This document shows positions 16,630 to 24,589 of a DNA stretch of 64,000 bases, one piece after another. A program made the translations under genes and the position numbers. Each line of letters starts with the position of its first letter. Within the stretch, counting starts at the first letter, position 1. Below the pieces are notes generated by a model that saw nothing but the letters and a program-made list of their open reading frames with translations, was not told the origin of the DNA and searched no databases. Location of the stretch: positions 310,001 through 374,000 of the forward strand of contig NZ_CP107880.1 of assembly GCF_036013745.1 (NCBI RefSeq), read 5' to 3'. Source of the stretch: Streptomyces sp. NBC_00483. GTDB taxonomy: Bacteria; Actinomycetota; Actinomycetes; Streptomycetales; Streptomycetaceae.

Positions 16630-17705
16630 CGAGCTTCCCGGGGCGACGAGGCGCGGTCGGGACCGGCCGCGGCCCGGCTGACCGTACCGAGGTGGTCGGC
16701 GACCATGAGGTAGGAGCGCAGCAGCCGCTCCTCGGCGTACGGCAGGCCGCCACGCACCAGGTAGTCCTTCACCAGCGGCTGGGCGCGGCGCAGATTCCTG
16801 CGCGGCATGGACGGGAACAGGTGGTGCTCGATCTGGTAGTTGAGCCCGCCGTAGAAGAAGTCCGTGATCCGGTGGGGTGCCAGATTGCGCGAGGTGATCA
16901 CCTGCCGGGTGAGCCAGTCGAGTTCCTCCTCCGTACCGTCGCGTACGGGCTGGCCCTTGTGGTTGGGGGCGAAGAGCAGGCCCATGTAGAAGCCGAAGAG
17001 CGCCTGGTGGACGACGATGAAGGCCACGGCGAGGACCGCCGGGAGGACCATGAGGACCGCGGTCAGATAGGCCGCCAGATGGAGTGTCAGCAGGGCCAGG
17101 TCGAGGGCGACATGACGCTTCAGTGCGCCCTTGCGTGCCGCCACGTACCCGGAGGCGTGCAGGCGCAGTCCTTCCATGAGGATGAGCACGTAGAACATCC
17201 ACGCCTGGTGCCGCACGATGTACCGGCCGACGGCTCCGGTGCGTTTTGCGCTGTCCTTGGCGTCGAAGATCACCTGTCGGCGGAGGATGTCCGGGTCCAG
17301 CGAGAGGTGGTTGGGGTAGTTGTGGTGCTTGGTGTGGTGGGCGACCCACCAGCCGAAGCTCACGCCGGTGAGCAGATTGCCGTGGGTGTACCCGATCACC
17401 TCGCCGGCCCGCCGGGTCCGGAAGATCTGGCGGTGTCCCGCGTCGTGCCCGATGAGGTCGGTCTGGCCCCAGCACGCCGCGAGGAAGGCCGCCACGGCCA
17501 GTTGCCACCAGCTGTCGCCGAGCAACGCGAAGCAGGTCCAGCCGGCGGCGAGGAGCAACAGGTTCGCGGTGATCTTTAAGGCGTAGTAGCCGGGTTGGGA
17601 GTCCAGGAGGCCGGCTTCCCGCACCAGGCGGGTGATCTCCGGCATGTTCGGGGTGCCTTCCGGCGCCGCGGCCAGGGGGCGGGGGGTGCCGTCCAGGGAG
17701 CTCAT
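16626..17705 (-). CDS. Membrane fatty acyl desaturase
   Basis: 359 residues with four or so membrane helices. The three histidine boxes of non-heme diiron desaturases are present: HDAGH (87-91), HHTKHH (123-128) and QIEHH (about 311-315). It would place a cis double bond in the alkyl chain; alkenyl azoxy compounds are known from Streptomyces. Its ATG overlaps the stop of the upstream diiron gene (ATGA). Leu43 is encoded by the rare codon TTA (17577-17579), implying dependence on the bldA tRNA. Confidence 0.88.
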   Translation of the reverse strand: MSSLDGTPRPLAAAPEGTPNMPEITRLVREAGLLDSQPGYYALKITANLLLLAAGWTCFALLGDSWWQLAVAAFLAACWGQTDLIGHDAGHRQIFRTRRAGEVIGYTHGNLLTGVSFGWWVAHHTKHHNYPNHLSLDPDILRRQVIFDAKDSAKRTGAVGRYIVRHQAWMFYVLILMEGLRLHASGYVAARKGALKRHVALDLALLTLHLAAYLTAVLMVLPAVLAVAFIVVHQALFGFYMGLLFAPNHKGQPVRDGTEEELDWLTRQVITSRNLAPHRITDFFYGGLNYQIEHHLFPSMPRRNLRRAQPLVKDYLVRGGLPYAEERLLRSYLMVADHLGTVSRAAAGPDRASSPREAR

Positions 17706-18772
17706 ATCGCCTCCTGGAGACCCATGTGGGCCAGCCGCGTCCGCTGCAGGTGCGCGGCCCATGCGTGGGCGGTTTCGAGGCGTTCGCGCGCGGTGGTGTC
17801 CGCCAGGCGGCGGCCGGGCCAGATCTCGTAGTCGCCCAGGAGGTCGGCGTGCCGCTCGATGCCCTGCTGGAAGAGCTCCTCGCGGCGCGCCAGCATCTCG
17901 GTGGTCGGCAGCTTGTCCCACAGGGCGTAGCCCTCCTGGATCAACTCCAGGAGCCGCGCCTTGTCGTGCGGGTGTGCGCGGAGGTGGTCGCGGACGATGG
18001 TGCTGCCGACCGTGAGATGCCTGATCTCGTCGATGCCTGCGCCCCGCTCGATGTCGGCTGCCGCCGGGTCGAAGATCCGCCACTTGCGCTCGCTGAGCTC
18101 GGCGGCCGGCGCCAGCACGCCCTCGACCAGGACCGTCAGGACCAGTACGCCGCCGATGAAGTCGCGCTCGTCGCGCAGTACACGCAGCCCGAAGTCCTCC
18201 AGGGGGGCGAGGATCTGCTCCTCGTCGGCGGCCGCGAGGCGGGCCACGGTGGCCCGCAGCTCCGCACGGGACACGCCGAGGTCGAGCAGGTGGCTGCGGA
18301 AGACCATGGCGTGCCGGGCCTCGTCGAGCAGCTGGGTGGCGTAGAACTCCATGCTGTCGGTGTCGGGCGCGAGCGCCGTCAGATAGCCGATGGCCCGGGT
18401 GGCCTTCTCCTCTGCGATGGAGCGGTAGGCGAGCTCCTGGGTGAGTGCGCTGTTGAGCGGTCCTGCCGCACTGACCGCGGCCAGTGGCCGTACGTTCGCG
18501 TCGTGGCCCGAGACGTTGCCGCGCAAGGTGCCGTGCGGCACGGCGCTGAGCCAGTACCGCAAGTTGCAGACGGCCGGGGTGAGTTCGAGGCGTTCCGCGC
18601 CGTCCAGGAGCGAGGGAGCCGTGTTCCAGTCGGCCTCGGAGGGGATGGCCGCCGGTACGGTCCCCGGTGCCGGTGCCGGTGCCGTGGTCGGTGGCGTGGT
18701 CGGTGTCGTGGTCGGTGGCGTGGTCGGTGTCGTGGTCGGTGGCGTGGTCGGTGTCGTGGTCGGTGGCGTCAT
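17702..18772 (-). CDS. Ferritin-like diiron oxygenase (second) with a Thr/Pro-repeat head
   Basis: 356 residues; ATG 18772 overlaps the flavin reductase stop. Residues 1-36 are a low-complexity TTTPTTPP repeat. The diiron core follows, with ligands Glu121 or Glu122, Glu151/His154 (LDEARH), Glu217 (VLVEGVL) and Glu249/His252 (IDEIRH). It is only distantly like the diiron protein at 12846, so the pair probably catalyse different steps, one of them the VlmB-type four-electron oxidation to azoxy. It sits directly between the desaturase and the flavin reductase in a tightly coupled run. Confidence 0.8.
   Translation of the reverse strand: MTPPTTTPTTPPTTTPTTPPTTTPTTPPTTAPAPAPGTVPAAIPSEADWNTAPSLLDGAERLELTPAVCNLRYWLSAVPHGTLRGNVSGHDANVRPLAAVSAAGPLNSALTQELAYRSIAEEKATRAIGYLTALAPDTDSMEFYATQLLDEARHAMVFRSHLLDLGVSRAELRATVARLAAADEEQILAPLEDFGLRVLRDERDFIGGVLVLTVLVEGVLAPAAELSERKWRIFDPAAADIERGAGIDEIRHLTVGSTIVRDHLRAHPHDKARLLELIQEGYALWDKLPTTEMLARREELFQQGIERHADLLGDYEIWPGRRLADTTARERLETAHAWAAHLQRTRLAHMGLQEAI
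18684..18769. repeat. 24-bp tandem repeat inside the diiron gene
   Basis: 3.6 copies of GTGGTCGGTGGCGTGGTCGG+TGTC. The unit is in frame and encodes TTTPTTPP on the reverse strand. Copy number could vary without breaking the frame. Confidence 0.85.
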
Positions 18773-19353
18773 GAGGAATCCCTTTCGGTCTGTCGCGGGA
18801 CAGGGGTGGAGGTTCCGGGGGCGGAGGGGGCTACGGGGCCGGGGTGCAGGTCGTAGGCGAAGTTGACGAGCGGGGTGGCTCCGGTGTGGACCGCCGATAC
18901 GACCTGGGCGACCACCAGTTCGTGGTCGCTGAGCGGGATGGTGAGCTTCGGCCGGCACTCCAGCCACGCCACCGCTCCGCTGAGCCGGGGCACGTCGTCG
19001 CCCGGGTCGCCGAGCCAGGCGTCCGGCGGCAGTTGGCCCAGGCCGCGGGGCCGGCCGCGGCGGGCGAAGTGCCGGGCGAGGGGCTCCTGCGTCGCCGCCA
19101 GCGCATTGGCGACGAATACCGGGCTGTTGGCCAGGGCGCGCAGTCCCCGGCTGCCGCGGCGCAGCGCCACACAGGCCATCGGGGGGTCGCCGGGGACGGT
19201 GCTGAACGTGCTGACCGTGACCCCCTCGGCCGCCTCCCCCACCCCGCAGATGAGGACCGTCACGCCGGTGACGAAGTGGCGCATCGCGGTGAGGACGGCG
19301 GTGTCGCCGGCCGCGCGGGCCGTCGCGGAGGAGCGTCGGGTGGCTACGGCCAT
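18769..19353 (-). CDS. Flavin reductase (VlmR-like role)
   Basis: 194 residues of the flavin-reductase-like FMN-binding split-barrel family. It shows MRHFVTGVTVLI at the N-terminus, VTVSTFSTVPGDPPMACVAL, the FVANALAATQE stretch, and a HELVVAQVVSAVHTG segment. It would supply reduced flavin to the ACAD-type monooxygenase at 21662, as VlmR does for the N-hydroxylase VlmH in valanimycin. Its start overlaps the membrane-protein gene by 10 bp and its stop overlaps the diiron ATG. Confidence 0.85.
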   Translation of the reverse strand: MAVATRRSSATARAAGDTAVLTAMRHFVTGVTVLICGVGEAAEGVTVSTFSTVPGDPPMACVALRRGSRGLRALANSPVFVANALAATQEPLARHFARRGRPRGLGQLPPDAWLGDPGDDVPRLSGAVAWLECRPKLTIPLSDHELVVAQVVSAVHTGATPLVNFAYDLHPGPVAPSAPGTSTPVPRQTERDSS

Positions 19354-19838
19354 GGCAGCGGGCCCTGGCTCGTGGCGTCGCTGCCGGTGGCCACCGCGTC
19401 CGCCGCCGCGAACTCGCTGCGGAAGCGGCGGTACGCCTGGTGCGTGACGGGCTCGAAGCGCAGAGCGAACGGCTTGAGGTAGTTGCCGCACAGCGCCCTG
19501 TCGCCGCACAGATGGATGGGCAGCGCGAGCAGCGCCCACTCGAAGCCCCACAGCCAGATCCACCCCAGCGCCAGCAGCCCCTGCGTGACCATGGAGTGCA
19601 TGAGGTTGTAGGCGACGTAGTAGCCCTTGCCGACCCGGCCCTCGCGGCGCCGGTACCGGATGGCTCCTGGGAGGTATCCGATCAGATCGATATAGGCGAA
19701 GAGCACCAGGGCCGGCAGCCATCGCACCTGATCGAGGTGGACGAAGAACAAGACCGTGGCGACGACAAGCCCGAGCCCGTACTCCGCCCGTATCAGCCGC
19801 GCGGTCACCGGCGTCATGAACAGGTTCTTGGTGTCCAT
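19344..19838 (-). CDS. Small integral membrane protein (VlmO-like candidate)
   Basis: 164 residues with about four hydrophobic helices (YGLGLVVATVLFFVHLDQV; WLPALVLFAYIDLIGYLPG; NLMHSMVTQGLLALGWIWLW; ALLALPIHL) and a conserved-looking HLCGDRALCGNYLKPFALRF tail. In valanimycin the membrane protein VlmO rearranges the O-seryl hydroxylamine to an N-N bonded hydrazine. A membrane protein in the middle of an otherwise matching gene set is the natural candidate for that step here. I assign this by context and topology only, since I cannot compare the sequences. Confidence 0.6.
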   Translation of the reverse strand: MDTKNLFMTPVTARLIRAEYGLGLVVATVLFFVHLDQVRWLPALVLFAYIDLIGYLPGAIRYRRREGRVGKGYYVAYNLMHSMVTQGLLALGWIWLWGFEWALLALPIHLCGDRALCGNYLKPFALRFEPVTHQAYRRFRSEFAAADAVATGSDATSQGPLPWP

Positions 19839-20356
19839 CAGCCGGCCTGCCACGACTGGGCGGGAGCAAGCGACGCGGCCGGAGCGCCGCCCACGGTGCG
19901 GGCCAGCGCCCGGTCGCCGAGCACCGCGCCCGAGGGGAACAGGCCGAGCACCACCTGGGCGATGGTCTCCTTGAAGACCCGCTCGGCCACCGGCTCCAGG
20001 ATGCCCGCCAGGCTGGGGATGCCGAAGTCGAAGGCCGCGCGGAAGGCGACCCGTACCTCGCTGCCCTCTGCGGCGACCCGCCACGTGCCTTCGAACACCT
20101 CGAAGTCACCGTCGAGTTGGGTGAAGGTGATGGTGAGCGTCGGCCGGTCGAAGTGGTCGGACTCGGTCCAGCGCAGGATGCCGTTGCGGAAGTACACCTC
20201 CCAGGCGCTGGTCTCCTCCGTCTCGCTGAGGTCGTGGACGGTGACCGACAGGACCACCGGGGTGAGTTCGGGATAGCGGGCGAATTCCGCGACCCGGTCG
20301 TACACCGCTTCCGCGGCGATACCGGGGACGCCGATGGTCACATCAACGCTGCGCAT
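19838..20356 (-). CDS. SRPBCC/START-fold protein (cyclase-like)
   Basis: 172 residues; ATG 20356, stop overlapping the next start as TGATG. The pattern MRSVDVTIGVPGIAAEAVYD, RVAEFARYPELTP and TWRVAAEGSEVRVAFRAAFD is that of polyketide cyclase/CoQ-binding SRPBCC proteins, which bind hydrophobic ligands in a deep cavity. There is no aromatic polyketide machinery here, so ligand binding, thioester hydrolysis or presentation of the lipid intermediate are likelier roles than cyclisation. Confidence 0.75.
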   Translation of the reverse strand: MRSVDVTIGVPGIAAEAVYDRVAEFARYPELTPVVLSVTVHDLSETEETSAWEVYFRNGILRWTESDHFDRPTLTITFTQLDGDFEVFEGTWRVAAEGSEVRVAFRAAFDFGIPSLAGILEPVAERVFKETIAQVVLGLFPSGAVLGDRALARTVGGAPAASLAPAQSWQAG

Positions 20357-21653
20357 GGGCGACGCCACCTTCGTGAGTCTGGATGTCGGGGACATAGCGG
20401 GCTGCCTGCACGCGGCAGGCACGTTCGAACGCCGCGAGGAGGAACTGCACCTCCGACGGGCCGAGGACGGCGGGCGGGGTGAAGCGCAGCACCAGGTGGG
20501 AGTTGAGCGAATGGTTCGCCACCACGCCCTGCCGGATCAGCTCGACCAGCAGGTCGCCGGCCGGACCCGGCTCGGCGAACTCGACGCCGATGAGCAGCCC
20601 CCGGCCGCGCACCTCCCGTACGAGATCGCCGAAGCACTCCCGCGCGATCCGGTCGATCCCGGCCAGGAGTACGCGGCCCAGCTCGCGGGCGCGGGTCACC
20701 AGGTCCTCCTCTTCGATGGCCCGCAGCGCGCCACGCACGGCGGCCATCGCCAGCGGCATGCCGGAGAAGGTGGAGGTGTGCAGATACGGGTCCCGGTCGA
20801 AGGCGCCGAACACGTCCGCCGCCGCGATGACCGCAGAGACAGGCATGATGCCGCCGCCAAGACCCTTGCCGGCCAGCAGCAGGTCCGGGGTGAGCCCTTC
20901 CTCGTCCGCTCCCCACCAGGAGCCGAGACGGCCGAGTCCGGTCTGGATCTCGTCCAGGACGAAGAGCGCGTCATGGGCGCGGCACAGCTCCTGGACCGTG
21001 CGCAGATAGCCGGGTGGCGGCAGCACCACGCCCGCCTCGCCCTGGACCGGCTCGATCACCACGCAGGCGCGGCCGGATGCCGCATCGAGCCGCTCGGCCA
21101 GCGCTTCGGCGTCGCCGTACGGTACATGGCAGGTGCCGGGGAGCAGGGGGCGGAACGGGTCCTTGAACAGGTCCTTGCCGGTGAGGCTGAGCGCGCCCAT
21201 GGTCTTGCCGTGGTAGCCGCCGTGCGTGGCGATGAGCCGGTCCTTGCCCCGGGTGCGGGCGATCTTGATGGCGGTCTCCACGGCCTCCGCGCCGGAGCAC
21301 GCGAAGTGCACCCGGTCGAGACCCGCCGGCGCCTTGGCCACCAGCGCGTCGGCGGCCAGCGCCGCCTGGGGTTCGAGAAGGACGCGGGTGGCCACCGGGT
21401 TGCGGTGCAGCTGCTCGGTGACATGGGCTACGACGACGGGGTGCCGGGCGCCCATCAGGAGGACGCCGTAGCCGCCGCAGTTGAGCAGCCGCCGTCCGGT
21501 CGCGGTGGTCACCCAGGCGCCCTGCGACTCCATCTCCAGCTCGCCGCCGAGGAGTTCGCCGAGGGTGGCGCGGCCCTTGCTCAGGCGGGTCCGGTACAGC
21601 CGGCCGATCTCTTCGCGGCCCGGCGGCTGCGCGGGCGTGACGGTCGTGGTCAT
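20343..21653 (-). CDS. Class III aminotransferase (PLP)
   Basis: 436 residues from ATG 21653 (AGGAG four bases upstream); ATG 21665, overlapping the preceding stop, would add four residues. Fold-type I class III motifs are CSGAEAVETAIKIAR, the Asp in FVLDEIQTGLGR and the PLP lysine in LLLAGKGLGGGIMP (about residue 270). It is most like ornithine/acetylornithine-type ω-aminotransferases. In this cluster it would convert a fatty aldehyde to the primary amine that is then N-hydroxylated, replacing the valine decarboxylase used for isobutylamine in valanimycin. That role is inference. Confidence 0.85.
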   Translation of the reverse strand: MTTTVTPAQPPGREEIGRLYRTRLSKGRATLGELLGGELEMESQGAWVTTATGRRLLNCGGYGVLLMGARHPVVVAHVTEQLHRNPVATRVLLEPQAALAADALVAKAPAGLDRVHFACSGAEAVETAIKIARTRGKDRLIATHGGYHGKTMGALSLTGKDLFKDPFRPLLPGTCHVPYGDAEALAERLDAASGRACVVIEPVQGEAGVVLPPPGYLRTVQELCRAHDALFVLDEIQTGLGRLGSWWGADEEGLTPDLLLAGKGLGGGIMPVSAVIAAADVFGAFDRDPYLHTSTFSGMPLAMAAVRGALRAIEEEDLVTRARELGRVLLAGIDRIARECFGDLVREVRGRGLLIGVEFAEPGPAGDLLVELIRQGVVANHSLNSHLVLRFTPPAVLGPSEVQFLLAAFERACRVQAARYVPDIQTHEGGVAHAQR

Positions 21654-21661
21654 GGCGCTCC

Positions 21662-22798
21662 TCATGCCAGTCGTAGTGGATGGCCGGCGGCGTGCTCGAG
21701 CCAGGGGTCGGCGAAGCTGGAGCGGGACGGCGGGTGGAAGGACAGGCCGTGCGAGGCGGCCGCCAGGGTGGCGATGTCGGGCGAGCCGATGAAGGCCATC
21801 CCGCCGAGCAGCTCCACGGCGCGGGCCACGACCTCACGGATCAGGTCCTGCGCGGCGTAGCGCGCGACCAGGGCCCGGGCGAGTCCCTCGTCGCCCACCG
21901 CCTTGTCCTCGATCATGCGGGCGGTGCCCTCGGTGAGCAGCGTCGCCGTCTCGCAGCGGGTGAGCAGCTCGGCCCGTTCGGTGTTCGTGCCGCGGCCGCT
22001 GGTCAGGACGCGTTCGACCAGGGCGCCGGCCATTCCGGCGTAAGAGGCGGTGATGAGCAGTTCGAACCAGATGAGGCCGATGGTCTGGAGCTCGTCCAGC
22101 TCGCCCGCCGCGCCGGTCTCGGTGCGCATCAACTGCTGCTCGTCGACGAAGACTTCGTGCAACCGCACCTCGTCGCTCTCCGCGCCGGCCAGTGCCCAGC
22201 TCGACCAGAACGGCTCCACGGTCAGCCCCTCCGCCTGCCGCGGTACGAGCACCACCGCCAAGTCGCTGGTGCCGTCCGCGTTCGGCAGCGCGGCGCTCGC
22301 GGTGAGCAGGTCCATGGAGCGGGAGAGGCTGCAGGGCTTCTTCGACCCGCTGATGCGGTAGCCCTTTCCGTCCGGCCGTGCCAGGACCGTGGGGCTGAGG
22401 ATGCCTCGGCCGGGGCGTCCCTCGGCGAATCCCGAGGCGACCAGGAGCCTTTGTTCGACGATCCCTTCCAGCAGCGCCCACTCGACGCCGTCGCTCTGCG
22501 GGCTGTCGGCGAGCGCGAACAGGGTGGCCACGGAGAAGTGGTGCATGGTGGTGGCCACCGCGAGGGACGGGGCGACGGCGGCCAGCGCCCTGGTGACGTC
22601 CACGGCCTGCAGCGGCGTGGCGCCGCTTCCCGAGTAGGTCCGGGGAATGACGAGACCTGGACCGCCGTGCGCGCGAAAGAGGCCGATGGCCGGGCTGCCC
22701 GGCCGCTCCAGATCGGTCAGCGGAATTTCGTCGAGTGCGGCCAGCAGGCCGGGCAGGAACTCCTCGCAGGTGCGGCGAGCGGTGTTCATCGAGCGCAT
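21662..22798 (-). CDS. ACAD-fold flavoprotein, probable amine N-hydroxylase (VlmH-like role)
   Basis: 378 residues; ATG 22798 has AAGGAG 8 bp upstream (ATG 22789, overlapping the ALDH stop, is an alternative). It is an acyl-CoA dehydrogenase-fold protein: a helical N-terminal domain, a β-domain around SGFAEGRPGRGILSPTV and KGYRISGSKKPCSLS, and a helical C-terminus with VELLGGMAFIGSPDI. The SGxK start of the β-domain and the partner flavin reductase point to the two-component monooxygenase branch (DszC/VlmH) rather than a true dehydrogenase. The likely reaction is O2-dependent oxidation of the alkylamine to a hydroxylamine. Confidence 0.75.
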   Translation of the reverse strand: MRSMNTARRTCEEFLPGLLAALDEIPLTDLERPGSPAIGLFRAHGGPGLVIPRTYSGSGATPLQAVDVTRALAAVAPSLAVATTMHHFSVATLFALADSPQSDGVEWALLEGIVEQRLLVASGFAEGRPGRGILSPTVLARPDGKGYRISGSKKPCSLSRSMDLLTASAALPNADGTSDLAVVLVPRQAEGLTVEPFWSSWALAGAESDEVRLHEVFVDEQQLMRTETGAAGELDELQTIGLIWFELLITASYAGMAGALVERVLTSGRGTNTERAELLTRCETATLLTEGTARMIEDKAVGDEGLARALVARYAAQDLIREVVARAVELLGGMAFIGSPDIATLAAASHGLSFHPPSRSSFADPWLEHAAGHPLRLA

Positions 22799-24459
22799 GG
22801 CGTCGTCTCCTTGTGGGCATCCGGCTGCGAGCGGCTGCCGTTGCCGAGGCGCTCGTCGATCAGGTTCTGCCAGGCGCCGAAGACCGCGTCCCGGGGCCGA
22901 GAACCCGGGCTGATGCTCACGCCCTGGAGGTGCGAGGTCCGCAGGATCGGGTAGTTGGCCTCGCCAAAGACGCCTCCGGTCAGCCCGGTGCCGCCGTGTG
23001 TGGGCATATACGGCAGGAAGCCGATGTGCGAGTCGTTCACCTTGAACAGGCCGCCGGTGTGGACGCGGGCGATGAACTCGTCGATGACGGCCGGGTCCTT
23101 GGCCCACAGCGAGTTGCGCAAGCCGTAGCGGTTGGAGTTCACGAATCCGATGAAGGTGGCCATCAACTCGGTGTCCGGCGCGGAGTCGGCGACGATCACG
23201 GGAAGCAGCGGAAAGAACGTCTCGTGCCGCACGGCGTGGAGCTCGCGTGCACCTTCGACGCCGCGCACCAGAATCACGGTCGGCTCCAGGAAAATGCCGC
23301 CCGGGTCGCGGACTTCGTCGAGCTGCATCGGGTGGCCGCCGCAGACCACCTTGGCGCCCTTGTCGCGGGCGTCCTTCAAGCAGCTGAAGAACTTCTCGTT
23401 GCGCAGCACCGGCGTCAGCAGCACGTCGGGTTCCCATGGGTAGCCCGGCCGGATGTGGCCGATCTGCCGTACCAGGGACGCCACGAGCGCGTCCGCGACA
23501 TCGGGGTGCACCAGCACCTGGTTGGGAATCATGCACAGCTGCCCGGAGCCGTAGAAGCTCTCGGTGAGGGCCTCGGCCGCGAGGTCGATGTCGGCGTCTT
23601 TCCATACGGTGACGACGTCGTTGCCCGCCAGTTCCAGGATCGGCTTCTTACCCGCGGCGATGCAGCGTGCCTCGAACTTCAACCCCGCGTCGCTGCTGCC
23701 GAAATAGATGATGTCGTTCACCGCGGGATGCGCCAGCCAGCAGCTCAGCATCGGCGCCGGATCGCCGCAGACGACGTTCAGCGTGCCCGGCGGAGCGCCG
23801 CACTCCGCGAGGACGGGGGCCACGATCTCCTGCATGACGTACATGACGCCCAGCGGCGCGCTGCGCGGGGCCCGCACCACCAGCGCATTGCCGGCCATCA
23901 GCGCCGTCACGCCGAGAAGGGCGCTGGACAGGGGCGCGTTCTGCGGGGGGTTGAGACAGACCACACCGTCGGGCTGCCGACGCACCTGGAGGCGACGCTC
24001 GCCTCGATGGAACTCCTGCAGCATCTGGGACCGGTAGAAACTCACCGACTCCGGGCCGAAGCACTCCAGCATGCCGGAGACCTGCCACCGCGCCAGTGCC
24101 AGGGGGTGCCCTTCCTCGACCAGGACGGCGGCGATGTCCTCGGCGTGGTCGGCGAGGCGGGCGTGCAGCATGCGGCCCACGGTCTCCATGCGGATGTGCG
24201 GCGAAACGGCGCTCCAGGCGGGGGCGGCCGCGGCCGCGGCTTCGACGGCGCGCTGGACCGTGGCGCGATCGGCCTTCGCGACGCGTCCGACGACGGTCGA
24301 CGGGAGGTCGTGCGGTGGAATGCGACCCTGTTCCAGTTTCCGTTTGAGTGCCAGGCTCGCGAAGACGTCGTCCAGCAAGGAATCGGCGCTGAGTACGTAG
24401 ACCCATTCCTCGCTGGGCAGGTGTTGCCCGTTTACGTAGGACGAATAGTTTCGGTACAT
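22786..24459 (-). CDS. Aldehyde dehydrogenase-family enzyme
   Basis: 557 residues, longer than the usual 480-500. ALDH motifs are NPPQNAPLSSALLGVTALMA in the cofactor fold, the Glu in ILELAGND and the catalytic Cys in YGSGQLCMIPNQ. A C-terminal THGGTGLTGG follows. No ribosome-binding site clearly fixes the start; ATG 24459 begins the conserved part. First gene of the long reverse operon. Direction in vivo is open. It may reduce an activated fatty acid to the aldehyde needed by the aminotransferase, as CoA-acylating ALDH relatives do, or simply oxidise aldehydes. Confidence 0.8.
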   Translation of the reverse strand: MYRNYSSYVNGQHLPSEEWVYVLSADSLLDDVFASLALKRKLEQGRIPPHDLPSTVVGRVAKADRATVQRAVEAAAAAAPAWSAVSPHIRMETVGRMLHARLADHAEDIAAVLVEEGHPLALARWQVSGMLECFGPESVSFYRSQMLQEFHRGERRLQVRRQPDGVVCLNPPQNAPLSSALLGVTALMAGNALVVRAPRSAPLGVMYVMQEIVAPVLAECGAPPGTLNVVCGDPAPMLSCWLAHPAVNDIIYFGSSDAGLKFEARCIAAGKKPILELAGNDVVTVWKDADIDLAAEALTESFYGSGQLCMIPNQVLVHPDVADALVASLVRQIGHIRPGYPWEPDVLLTPVLRNEKFFSCLKDARDKGAKVVCGGHPMQLDEVRDPGGIFLEPTVILVRGVEGARELHAVRHETFFPLLPVIVADSAPDTELMATFIGFVNSNRYGLRNSLWAKDPAVIDEFIARVHTGGLFKVNDSHIGFLPYMPTHGGTGLTGGVFGEANYPILRTSHLQGVSISPGSRPRDAVFGAWQNLIDERLGNGSRSQPDAHKETTPCAR

Positions 24460-24589
24460 GCTGGCGAGCATGGCAAGGGTCACTGAAATCCAGCTGAGAA
24501 TCCACTGAGACCGCGACGTCAGCCAACTCCGGTGACCTTCGGATAAGTTGACCCAAAATAGCGTCCGCCTGATGGAGGGTGTGCGACAA
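24460..24589. promoter_or_regulatory. Divergent promoter region, lipid/N-oxidation operon and tRNA-dependent transferase
   Basis: 130 bp between the two start codons, visibly AT-richer than the flanks (AAGTTGACCCAAAATAGCG around 24544-24562). It is the only break in an otherwise dense block and the best place for SARP binding; no repeats could be assigned with confidence. Confidence 0.5.
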
